Shown: in pieces, positions 50,932-58,593 of the stretch
Numbering within the stretch: position 1 is the first letter of the stretch
Layout: every line of letters starts with the position of its first letter
Origin: Aminobacter ciceronei
GTDB lineage: Bacteria > Pseudomonadota > Alphaproteobacteria > Rhizobiales > Rhizobiaceae
Direction of reading: 5' to 3'
Length of the DNA: 64,000 bases
Assembly: GCF_014138625.1 (NCBI RefSeq)
Contig: NZ_JACJHY010000014.1
Coordinates: 1 to 64,000 of the forward strand
Program-made: the position numbers and the translations under genes
Notes under the pieces: generated by a model
What the model was told of the DNA's origin: nothing
Databases searched by the model: none
What the model saw: only the letters and a program-made list of their open reading frames with translations

Positions 50932-52464
50932 CTACGCTGCCTGCGCCATGCGCTCGGCGCTCATGCGATATGAAATCGCCTCGGCGAGGTGAATGCGGCC
51001 GACAGTCTCGCTGCCATCGAGATCCGCCAGCGTGCGTGCCACCTTGAGCACACGGTGATAGGCGCGGGCGGAAAAGCCGAGCTTTTCGCTGGCGTCGCGC
51101 AACAGCGAAAGCCCAGCGGCATCGGGCGCGGCGATGTCTTCGATCAGGCCTGCGGCGCACTGCGCATTGGTGGTGGCACCTGTGACCCCATGGCGTTCGA
51201 GGCGCTCGCGCTGGATCGTCCGCGCCCGGGCGACACGCAAGGCGACATCGGCGCTGGCTTCCGAGCGGCTGCCGCGGATGAGGTCGGAGGCCGAGACCGC
51301 GGGCACCTCTATGCGCAGGTCGATGCGGTCGAGCAGCGGCCCGGAGATACGTGCCTGATAGTCGGACTGGCAGCGCGTGCCGCGCAGGCAGCGATAGCCG
51401 GGTTCGCCGGCCATGCCGCAGCGGCACGGGTTCATCGCCGCGACCAGCTGGATGCGCGCCGGATAGGTGATGCGGTGATTGGCGCGGGCGATCATGCATT
51501 CGCCCGTTTCGAGCGGTTGGCGTAAAGAATCGAGCACCTGTGGTGTGAATTCGGGGAGCTCGTCGAGGAACAGCACGCCGTGATGGGCGAGCGATACTTC
51601 GCCCGGCCGCGCCTTCAATCCGCCGCCGACCATCGCCGCCATCGAGGCGGAATGATGCGGTGCCCGGAACGGGCGCCGGTCGGTGAGCTTGCCTTCCGCG
51701 AGTTCGCCGGCGATCGAGGCGATCATCGACACTTCGAGAAGTTCCTTGGGCGACAAAGGCGGCAGGATCGAGGGCAGCCGCGCCGCCAGCATCGACTTGC
51801 CGGCGCCAGGCGGGCCGACCATCAACAGGTTGTGGCCGCCAGCGGCGGCGACCTCAAGCGCTCGCTTGGCGCTTTCCTGGCCCTTGATGTCGGCGAGGTC
51901 GGGCAGGTCGCGCGCCGCAGCACGAATGCCGGGTTCGGGTCGGGAAAGTACCTGGGTGCCGCGAAAATGGTTGGCGATGGCAATCAGGCTGCGCGGCGCC
52001 AGAATGTCGATGTCGGCACCGGCCCAGGCGGCTTCCGGTCCGCTGGCGGCGGGACAGATCAGCCCCTTGCCCTCGGCATTGGCGCCGATTGCCGCCGGCA
52101 ACGCACCTGCGACCGCCGAAATGGTGCCGTCCAGCGACAGCTCGCCGAGCACGACATAGGCGGCGAGAGCATCGCCCGGCAGGGCGCCGAGTGCTGCCAT
52201 CAGCCCGAGCGCAATCGGCAGGTCGTAATGGCTGCCTTCCTTGGGCAGGTCGGCCGGGGCAAGGTTGATGGTGACTTTCTTGGCAGGCATCGACAGGCCG
52301 GACGCGTGCAACGCCGCCTGCACCCGCTCGCGGCTTTCGGCCACCGCCTTGTCGGGCAGGCCGACGATCTGCATGCCGACCTTGCCGGGCGCGACCATCA
52401 CCTGCACGTCGACGGGAACCGCCTCGATGCCCTGGAACGCGACAGTGCGCACGCGCGAAACCAT
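50932..52464 (-). CDS. comM: ComM/YifB AAA+ helicase (Mg-chelatase-like)
   Basis: A 510-residue AAA+ protein. The N-terminal Lon-like domain (VSRVRTVAFQGIEAVPVDV, about 1-170) is followed by the ATPase domain with Walker A GPPGAGKS (217-224), Walker B VLFLDELPEF and the CxxC-type MNPCRCG motif. The C-terminal Mg_chelatase_C region completes it. ComM is a branch-migration helicase that extends heteroduplexes in natural transformation; the gene is widespread in non-transformable bacteria too. The start is ATG 52464, with GGGAGG upstream, not the earlier in-frame ATG at 52503. Confidence 0.93.
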   Translation of the reverse strand: MVSRVRTVAFQGIEAVPVDVQVMVAPGKVGMQIVGLPDKAVAESRERVQAALHASGLSMPAKKVTINLAPADLPKEGSHYDLPIALGLMAALGALPGDALAAYVVLGELSLDGTISAVAGALPAAIGANAEGKGLICPAASGPEAAWAGADIDILAPRSLIAIANHFRGTQVLSRPEPGIRAAARDLPDLADIKGQESAKRALEVAAAGGHNLLMVGPPGAGKSMLAARLPSILPPLSPKELLEVSMIASIAGELAEGKLTDRRPFRAPHHSASMAAMVGGGLKARPGEVSLAHHGVLFLDELPEFTPQVLDSLRQPLETGECMIARANHRITYPARIQLVAAMNPCRCGMAGEPGYRCLRGTRCQSDYQARISGPLLDRIDLRIEVPAVSASDLIRGSRSEASADVALRVARARTIQRERLERHGVTGATTNAQCAAGLIEDIAAPDAAGLSLLRDASEKLGFSARAYHRVLKVARTLADLDGSETVGRIHLAEAISYRMSAERMAQAA

Positions 52465-52746
52465 GCTGCCCTCCCTATAGCACCGCGCTCCTTGGGGCCG
52501 CACGGATGCGCTGTGGCGAATTCATGCACGTTGCTTCCGGCAGGTGGCCCCTCGCCTGCGTAAGCCTCAGCCAAAGACAAGCATAGATTGCAAAGGTGCG
52601 CAAGAACAATTCAAGAACATGCACGTCGGCATTGTGCGTTCGGGATACGTTAACCCTGGTGCGCAGCAATCTGCCCTTGCGGCATTAGAGAGAGGGAATA
52701 TTAAGCGCCGCCGCGCGAAGCTCTGCCCGAAACAGGGGCTATCCAC
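52465..52746. other. Divergent gap between comM and the PAS-GGDEF gene
   Basis: These 282 bp should hold both promoters. A single GTTAACC half-site of CtrA type is present near 52650, but there is no second half at the right spacing. Nothing else stands out. Confidence 0.4.
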
Positions 52747-53787
52747 ATGCGCAGTCCGTCATCGCGGCACATACGGCGGCGGGCCGTTCTCAGGCAGAGC
52801 GACGCCATCATCGCGGGGCTCGAGGCAAGGCTTGAGGCGCAGACGGCGCTGATCCGCGAACAAGCGGCCTCGCTGGCGCACAGCCAGAAGATTTTCGACC
52901 GCTCCTCGGCCGCTGCCCGCATCGGCGTCTGGCAATGCAACCTCGCCGACCAGGCGCTGCACTGGACCGACGTGGTCTATGATCTGTTCGACCTGCCGCG
53001 TGGAGCACCGCTCGTCCGTGAGGACATCGTCAAATGCTACACCGAGGCTTCCGCCATCGAGCTGCATGCCAAGCGCAGCAGGGGCATTGCGGAGCGCACC
53101 GGCTTCGGCCTCGACGCCGAGATCGTGACTGCGAAGGGCAATCGCCGCTGGATCCGCATCACTGCCAGCGTCGAATGCGAGGATGGCGTTGCCGTGCGTA
53201 TCTTCGGCATGAAGCAGGACATCACCGAAGAGAAGATTCTGGCCGACCAGACCCGCTATCTCGCCGAATATGACGTCATGACCGGGCTCGCCAACCGCAG
53301 CCGGTTCCAGACCAAGTTGGCGGAGCTGACGGCCGATGCCGACGATCGGCCTCTGCTCGGAGCGCTGCTGCTGGTCGACCTCGACGGCTTCAAGCAGATC
53401 AACGACACCTTTGGCCATGTCGCCGGCGACGAGTGCCTGAAGGAAGTGGCCCGGCGTCTGCAAAACGCCTGCGCCGGCGTCGAGCTCGTCTCGCGCATCG
53501 GCGGCGACGAGTTCGCCGTGCTGGTGGGGCCGGAGTTGGACCTTGCGGCGATCTCGGAACTGGCGCGCCAGATCATCGACAGGCTGGGCAGACCGGTCGA
53601 CCACGGCGGCCGGGCCCTGAAGCTCGGCGCCTCGATCGGCATCGCGATTCATGAAGTGTGCAGCCCCTCGGATCTGCTGGTGCGAGCCGATACCGCGCTC
53701 TATGCCGCCAAATCAGCGGGTCGCAACACCTTCCGGATCTTCAAGCCGACCGAGGCCATCGGGGTGAGAAACCCGCGCGCCGCCTGA
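52747..53787 (+). CDS. PAS-GGDEF diguanylate cyclase
   Basis: A 346-residue soluble protein: an N-terminal coiled coil (about 20-50), a PAS/PAC sensor domain (about 55-165), and a GGDEF domain with the active-site motif IGGDEFAV (GGDEF at about 252-256) and LVDLDGFKQIND. The active-site residues are intact, so it should make cyclic-di-GMP. There is no RxxD inhibitory site at the usual place. The start is ATG 52747. Together with the GGDEF-EAL gene near 59 kb, the window encodes both making and breaking of the messenger. Confidence 0.9.
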   Translation: MRSPSSRHIRRRAVLRQSDAIIAGLEARLEAQTALIREQAASLAHSQKIFDRSSAAARIGVWQCNLADQALHWTDVVYDLFDLPRGAPLVREDIVKCYTEASAIELHAKRSRGIAERTGFGLDAEIVTAKGNRRWIRITASVECEDGVAVRIFGMKQDITEEKILADQTRYLAEYDVMTGLANRSRFQTKLAELTADADDRPLLGALLLVDLDGFKQINDTFGHVAGDECLKEVARRLQNACAGVELVSRIGGDEFAVLVGPELDLAAISELARQIIDRLGRPVDHGGRALKLGASIGIAIHEVCSPSDLLVRADTALYAAKSAGRNTFRIFKPTEAIGVRNPRAA

Positions 53788-53935
53788 GGCGCGACTGCGC
53801 TTTTGCTGGCGAGCTGGTTTTTCGGCGGGGCCGCCCGAGCCGCCTCCTTCCGAGGCTCGGGGTTGTTCCGGGCTAGGCGGGCTGCTAGGAAGCCGCGAGC
53901 CAATCAAGGCGCCCGCGCTTCTCCGCGAGACGAAC

Positions 53936-53965
53936 ATGGGTACAGCCAAGTCCGCAGACAGGTAG
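53936..53965 (+). CDS. CmlA-type regulatory leader peptide MGTAKSADR
   Basis: A nine-codon ORF (ATG 53936, TAG 53963-53965) upstream of the FloR-like exporter. Its product MGTAKSADR matches the chloramphenicol-responsive cmlA leader, which I recall as MSTSKNADK, at Met1, Thr3, Lys5, Ala7 and Asp8, with mild changes elsewhere and the same length. In cmlA the nascent leader stalls the ribosome when the drug is present. A weak ribosome site (GAGA) precedes the ATG. The stop codon abuts the left arm of a strong hairpin, exactly where a stalled ribosome would cover it. Its role here is inference. Confidence 0.7.
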   Translation: MGTAKSADR

Positions 53966-53995
53966 GCCGCAACAACACCAAGACGTTGTTGCGGC
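53966..53995 (+). promoter_or_regulatory. Attenuator hairpin I after the leader peptide
   Basis: GCCGCAACAAC (53966-53976) pairs perfectly over 11 bp with GTTGTTGCGGC (53985-53995) around an 8-nt loop. No T run follows, so it is not a simple terminator. Its left arm starts at the base after the leader stop codon. Confidence 0.7.
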
Positions 53996-54098
53996 GCCCT
54001 GCCCCCTCATTTCCTGATCACTGATCGGTCCGGCGCGGTTGCGGGAAATCGTTTCCTGACATCCAGCCGATGTAATCGACAAGCGAAGTGGCAGATCG

Positions 54099-54124
54099 CC
54101 GCCAGATGAAATTCATTTGTGCGG
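54099..54124 (+). promoter_or_regulatory. Hairpin II covering the exporter start region
   Basis: CCGCCAGATG (54099-54108) pairs with CATTTG-T-GCGG (54114-54124, one bulge, one G-T pair). The right arm reaches the GGAT just before the exporter's ATG at 54135, so the stem could hide its ribosome site. CGCCGC (54097-54102) is also complementary to GCGGCG (53991-53996) in the right arm of hairpin I, giving a possible switch. Confidence 0.5.
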
Positions 54125-54134
54125 ATGAAAAGTC

Positions 54135-55325
54135 ATGCCCAATCGAAACTCTCCCACGCCCACGTGGAGCCATTCCCTGCCCGCGGCGCTGCTTTTGATG
54201 GCGCCCTTCGACATCCTGGCCTCGCTGGCCATGGACATCTACCTGCCTGTGGTGCCGGAGATGCCGGCAATCCTCGCCACCACGCCCGACGTCGTCCAGC
54301 TGACGCTGAGCCTCTACATGATCGTGCTCGGCCTCGGGCAGGGGATCTTCGGCCCGATCTCCGACAGGATCGGCCGCCGCTCGGTGCTGCTTGGCGGCGT
54401 GCTGCTGTTTGCTGCCGCCTCGTTCCTGCTTGCCGTCACCAGCTCGGCGCCGCTGTTCGTCGCCCTGCGCGTCGTCCAGGCTCTGGGCGCCTCCGCGGCA
54501 CTCGTCGCCACCTTCGCCACGGTACGCGACGCCTATGCCGAGCGGCCGGAAGGTGCTGTTATCTACAGCCTGTTCAGCGCCATGCTGGCCTGCGTGCCGG
54601 CGTTCGGCCCGATCGCCGGCGCGCTTATTGCTCATGGCCTGGGCTGGCGGGCGATCTTCGCCACGCTCGGCTTGCTCGCCGTGTTGGCCATGGTCAATGC
54701 GCTTCTGCGTTGGCACGAGACCCGGCCCGAAACGACCCAGTCGCGCCCCGCCTTCCGGGCGATCCTCAAGAGCCCGGCCTTCCTCGTCTATACGCTCGGC
54801 TTCAGCGCCGCGATGGGGGCGTTCTTCGTCTTCTTTTCGACGGCGCCACGCGTGCTCATCGATCGCGCCGGCTATTCGCAGCTCGGCTTCAGCCTTGCCT
54901 TTGCCACCGCGGCGGTGGCCATGATCGTCACCACGCGCTTCGCCAAACTGTTCGTGGCGCGTTGGGGGATACCCGGCAGCCTGAAGCGCGGCATGGCGAT
55001 GCTGCTCGCAGGCGCAGTGCTGCTCTGTCTTGGCCAGCTTTTCGGCCAACCCTCCTTCGCGACCTTCATCATGCCGATGTGGGTGATCGCCATCGGTATC
55101 GTCTTTGCCGGCGCGGTGACGGCGAATGGCGCGCTCGAAGCGTTCGGCGATGCCGCAGGCACCGCGGTGGCGCTCTATTTCTGCGTTCAGAGCCTGATCG
55201 TCGGCCTTATGGGCACGCTGGCGGTGCTCATGCTCGGCGGCGACACAGCCTGGCCGCTCGCCGCCTATTGCGCGGTCATGGCAATTGCGACGCTGTGCGG
55301 CCTGAGGTGGTTGCAGGTGGGGTAA
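54135..55325 (+). CDS. FloR/CmlA-type phenicol efflux MFS transporter
   Basis: A 396-residue, 12-TM major facilitator of the DHA1 Bcr/CflA group. The N-terminal region LPAALLLMAPFDILASLAMD and the motif A stretch GPISDRIGRRSVLL are nearly identical, from memory, to FloR, the florfenicol and chloramphenicol exporter. Further matches include VATFATVRDAYAERPEG, FFVFFSTAPRVLI and ALYFCVQSLIVG. The length is close to that of FloR (404). It most likely exports phenicols or a natural amphenicol-like compound. No mobile element or integron is near and base composition is normal, so it looks like a resident gene. ATG 54135 fits the family N-terminus. Confidence 0.88.
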   Translation: MPNRNSPTPTWSHSLPAALLLMAPFDILASLAMDIYLPVVPEMPAILATTPDVVQLTLSLYMIVLGLGQGIFGPISDRIGRRSVLLGGVLLFAAASFLLAVTSSAPLFVALRVVQALGASAALVATFATVRDAYAERPEGAVIYSLFSAMLACVPAFGPIAGALIAHGLGWRAIFATLGLLAVLAMVNALLRWHETRPETTQSRPAFRAILKSPAFLVYTLGFSAAMGAFFVFFSTAPRVLIDRAGYSQLGFSLAFATAAVAMIVTTRFAKLFVARWGIPGSLKRGMAMLLAGAVLLCLGQLFGQPSFATFIMPMWVIAIGIVFAGAVTANGALEAFGDAAGTAVALYFCVQSLIVGLMGTLAVLMLGGDTAWPLAAYCAVMAIATLCGLRWLQVG

Positions 55326-55449
55326 GTCTGTGACTCCAGGGGGCCTTGCAGGCCGCCTTTTGCCGCGTCCCCTTGTCAGGGGCGCGGCGCTTGAAGCCGG
55401 AGTTGCAGCCATCTCCGCCGGCGGCACCGACGGGATCACGCTGTCCTTG

Positions 55450-55851
55450 TTATGGAGCCCAGGTGATCGTAACCGCGTCGACCGAGCGGTTGGCGGGGCC
55501 GTGAAACACGGCTTCGATGTTGTTGCCATCGGGATCGAACAGGAAGGCTGCGTAGTAGCCGGGATGATAGGCGCGCTCGCCGGGCGCGCCATTGTCTTTG
55601 CCGCCCGCAGCAAGACCTGCGGCGTGGAACCGGTCGACGACACTGCGGTCGGTAGCCTGAAACGCAACATGCACGCGGCTGGACTGCTCGCCGGCGTCGA
55701 CCCACAGCTCGTCGGCGTAGAAATGCGCGCCGCCATCGATGATCGGAATCCCCAGGACGCCAAGCACGGCCGTATAGAACCGCTTGCTTGCCGCGAGGTC
55801 GCGGGTGCGCAAATGCAGATGGTCAATCAAACGACCGCGCTTCAGTTCCAT
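55450..55851 (-). CDS. VOC-family (glyoxalase-like) protein
   Basis: A 133-residue vicinal-oxygen-chelate protein of the small bacterial type. It has the start LIDHLHLRTRDLAASKRFY and the second repeat YYAAFLFDPDGNNIEAV, where His and Glu would bind the metal. Substrates in this family range from methylglyoxal adducts to antibiotics such as fosfomycin and bleomycin; this one cannot be assigned. It is convergent with the FloR-like gene, so any joint role is uncertain. Confidence 0.88.
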   Translation of the reverse strand: MELKRGRLIDHLHLRTRDLAASKRFYTAVLGVLGIPIIDGGAHFYADELWVDAGEQSSRVHVAFQATDRSVVDRFHAAGLAAGGKDNGAPGERAYHPGYYAAFLFDPDGNNIEAVFHGPANRSVDAVTITWAP

Positions 55852-55916
55852 TGTCTTGCCTCCATGCTGGTCAACTTCATCGACGTGGGTCGTGATGTCG
55901 CCGCAGGCGAAAGGGG

Positions 55917-56861
55917 CTATTTCGCCCGCTTCTTCTCCACCGCGTCCCAGAACAGCGCGGCGATGTCGGCGCCGCCGAACTTCTTGACCTCGCGGATGCC
56001 GGTCGGCGAGGTCACGTTGATCTCGGTCATGTAGTCGCCGATGACGTCGATGCCGACGAGGATGAAACCGCGTTCCCGCAGCGACGGGCCGATGCGGGCG
56101 CAGATTTCGCGCTCGCGCTCGGTGAGTTCGGTCTTCTCGGCCCGCCCGCCGGCATGCATGTTGGAGCGGGCATCATGCTCGGCCGGCACGCGGTTGATGG
56201 CGCCGGCGGGTTCGCCGTCGATCAGGATGATGCGCTTGTCACCCTTGCGCACGTCCTTGAGGTAGCGCTGGACGATGTAGGGTTCGCGGAACAGCTGGCC
56301 GAACATCTCGAGCAGAGACGACAGATTGCGGTCGGCCTCGTGCAGGTGGAAGATACCGGCGCCGCCATTGCCGTAGAGCGGCTTGACGATGATGTCGCCG
56401 AACTCCTTGCGGAAGGCGGCCACTTCCTGCGGATCCTTGGTGATCAGCGTCTCCGGCATCAAGTCGGCGAATTCGGTGACGAAGATCTTTTCCGGGCTGT
56501 TGCGCACCCATGCCGGGTCGTTGACGACAAGCGTCTTGGGGTGGATGCGCTCGAGCATGTGGGTGGTGGTGATGTAGTTCATGTCGAAGGGCGGATCCTG
56601 GCGCAAAAGGATCACGTCCATCTCCGACAGGTCGGTGCGGACGGGCTCGCCGAGGGTGAAGTGGTCACCCTTGACGTCGCGGACCTCGAGCTTCTCGATC
56701 CGGGCAAAGACCTTGCCATCGCGCATCGACAGCCGGTCGGGCGTGTAGTGGTAGAGTTCGTGGCCGCGTCGCTGGGCCTCCAGCGACAGCGCGAACGACG
56801 TGTCGCCGGCGATGTTGACGGTGAAGATGTGGTCCATCTGGACGGCGATCTTGAGCGGCAT
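55917..56861 (-). CDS. gshB: Glutathione synthetase
   Basis: ATP-grasp ligase of 314 residues that joins gamma-glutamylcysteine to glycine. The N-terminal [19 protein letters not shown], the phosphate loop [12 protein letters not shown] and the metal-binding [12 protein letters not shown] segment are typical of bacterial GshB. It is likely transcribed alone; the VOC gene starts 65 nt after its stop on the same strand. Confidence 0.96.
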   Translation of the reverse strand: MPLKIAVQMDHIFTVNIAGDTSFALSLEAQRRGHELYHYTPDRLSMRDGKVFARIEKLEVRDVKGDHFTLGEPVRTDLSEMDVILLRQDPPFDMNYITTTHMLERIHPKTLVVNDPAWVRNSPEKIFVTEFADLMPETLITKDPQEVAAFRKEFGDIIVKPLYGNGGAGIFHLHEADRNLSSLLEMFGQLFREPYIVQRYLKDVRKGDKRIILIDGEPAGAINRVPAEHDARSNMHAGGRAEKTELTEREREICARIGPSLRERGFILVGIDVIGDYMTEINVTSPTGIREVKKFGGADIAALFWDAVEKKRAK

Positions 56862-57008
56862 GGACGTCTCCGGCGCGGCTTTCGGTAATCTTGTCGCGCG
56901 GGCCGGGCTCCGGTCGCGCTCTGCGGTGACGAGGATGTAGCAATTTGCCGTCCTTATGCAATGGCGGCGGGTGCGAACAAGTTCACCCGATGCATCGGCT
57001 GGCCGATG

Positions 57009-57656
57009 CTAGGTCCCGGAGAGGTTCGTCGCATGGCGCCCGCCGATCATGTCGATGAACAGCTCGACCGCTTCGGCCATGGCCTGCCCGGCCGGCTTTT
57101 CGACATGCCATTCGGCAAAGTGGCCGTCGATCCACATCCGGCACAGGCCATAGATGAAGGCGCGCGCCGACAGCATCAACGCGTCGGGGGCAAGGGCTGC
57201 AGATATTCGGCCGGACGCTTGTCCGCGGGCGATCAGGTCGAGCATGACCAGGCGGATCGCCTCGGTTTCGCCGGTCAGTTTCGGCGAGCCGTGGAAGTCG
57301 ATCACCGTGCGCGAGGCGATGACGTCGAAGTGCGTCGGATTGGCGAGCGCCCAGGCGAGATAGCCCCGCGCGATGGCGCGCAGGCCCTCGACCGGGTCGG
57401 CGTCGCCGGTCGCCGACAGCTCCTGCTGGACCGACAAGGTCAAGCGGCCCATCGCCTGCTCGGCCACCGCCGTCATCAAAGCTGTCTTGTTGGCGAAATG
57501 GCGGAAGGGGGCCGCAGGCGAAACGCCGGCGCGCTTTGCGGCTTCGCGCACCGAAACGGCGTCGACGCCCTTCTCCTCGATCATCCCGATGGTGGCGGCG
57601 ATGAGCTCCTCGACGAGGTTGCCGTGATGATACGCCGCGCGGGAAGAGTTGGTCAT
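57009..57656 (-). CDS. TetR-family repressor (WHG-type C-terminus)
   Basis: A 215-residue TetR regulator. The N-terminal helix-turn-helix (about 12-60) has the recognition region AKRAGVSPAAPFRHFANKTAL. The C-terminal half shows the ARGYLAWALANPTHFDVI pattern of the TetR_C_33/WHG subgroup. It is divergent from a membrane protein gene. Two similar 19-bp boxes in the shared gap are probably its operators, so it most likely represses both genes. Confidence 0.9.
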   Translation of the reverse strand: MTNSSRAAYHHGNLVEELIAATIGMIEEKGVDAVSVREAAKRAGVSPAAPFRHFANKTALMTAVAEQAMGRLTLSVQQELSATGDADPVEGLRAIARGYLAWALANPTHFDVIASRTVIDFHGSPKLTGETEAIRLVMLDLIARGQASGRISAALAPDALMLSARAFIYGLCRMWIDGHFAEWHVEKPAGQAMAEAVELFIDMIGGRHATNLSGT

Positions 57657-57686
57657 GCCTCTTCTAGTAGCGGTCGGCGGGCCGAA

Positions 57687-57749
57687 ATGTAAGCGGCGTA
57701 AACATCGACTTGACAGTTCTTTGCAACCGAATGTAAGCAGTGATTACAT
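57687..57749. promoter_or_regulatory. Twin TetR operator boxes and promoter
   Basis: ATGTAAGCGGCGTAAACAT (57687-57705) and ATGTAAGCAGTGATTACAT (57731-57749) are 19-bp copies starting 44 bp apart. The second is a clean inverted repeat (ATGTAA-N7-TTACAT). A TTGACA (57710-57715) lies between them, so box 2 would cover the -10 region of the rightward gene. Confidence 0.65.
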
Positions 57750-57762
57750 AGGAGGAAAAATC

Positions 57763-58404
57763 ATGCGGGTCTGGCCCGAAAGCACTTCGAGATGGCCGCC
57801 CAGCGGCTGGCGGCTGACAGCCTGGCTTGGCTTGGTCGTGTTGGCGGCGTGCGGCGCTGCTGCCGGCCTGGCAGGCGATCCGGTCGACGGCGCGCGCGTG
57901 GTGATCAGGCTCACCGCACGCACCTCACTCATGCTGTTCGTGCTCGCATTCACCGCCTCGAGCCTGGCTTGGCTCTGGCCATCGGCCATGTCGCGCTGGA
58001 TCAGGGCGAACCGCCGCCATTTCGGCCTGGCCTTCGCCCTTTCGCACGGCGTCCATGCCGTCGCCATCATCGCACTGTCGCAGCTCGATCCGGTGCTGTT
58101 CGACGAGCTCACGGCGCCCGCCGCCTTCATCGCCGGCGGCGCCGGCTATCTCGCCATCATCCTGATGGCGGCAACGTCGTTCGACCGGACGGCTGCCGCG
58201 ATCGGGCCGAAAGCCTGGCGCATCATCCACGGCGGTGGCGCCTGGTTCTTGGCTGTCTTCTTTGTCGTCAATTTCGGGCGCCGGGCGGTGCTGAACCCGG
58301 GAATGTACTGGCCTTACATGGCACTGATCCTTGCCGCGATCGCGCTCCGGTTGATGAGCCAATTGTGTGGCCGCAAGCGCGACGTGGCCGGGCAAGGCGC
58401 TTAG
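57763..58404 (+). CDS. Ferric-reductase-like transmembrane protein
   Basis: A 213-residue membrane protein with about six hydrophobic segments. Histidines in FALSHGVHAVAII and RIIHGGGAWFLA sit in TM helices with spacing reminiscent of haem-binding ferric reductase-like/MsrQ domains. That assignment is tentative because no cytoplasmic flavin domain or MsrP partner is present. A perfect AGGAGG precedes ATG 57763. It is divergent from, and likely repressed by, the TetR protein. Confidence 0.7.
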   Translation: MRVWPESTSRWPPSGWRLTAWLGLVVLAACGAAAGLAGDPVDGARVVIRLTARTSLMLFVLAFTASSLAWLWPSAMSRWIRANRRHFGLAFALSHGVHAVAIIALSQLDPVLFDELTAPAAFIAGGAGYLAIILMAATSFDRTAAAIGPKAWRIIHGGGAWFLAVFFVVNFGRRAVLNPGMYWPYMALILAAIALRLMSQLCGRKRDVAGQGA

Positions 58405-58593
58405 CTTGCGCGTCAATTTGATGGCTGACTGGCGCCTGGATCCAGCATTTTGGCAGCGCCGGATTGCCATCGCTGAAACCGGTTTCGACGCCGTGTCGAA
58501 ATCCGGACGGCAAGCTGATTGAATACAATTCCTAAACGCTTTGCTGGCACTGTGCTGCAACAGTTGCAAATATTAGCAGAACAGAGACAAAGC

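Noticed and set aside
54119-55333. Alternative plus-strand frame of 404 codons over the exporter gene
   Set aside because: The translation is low-complexity Arg/Ala-rich without TM segments, whereas the frame from 54135 matches FloR throughout.
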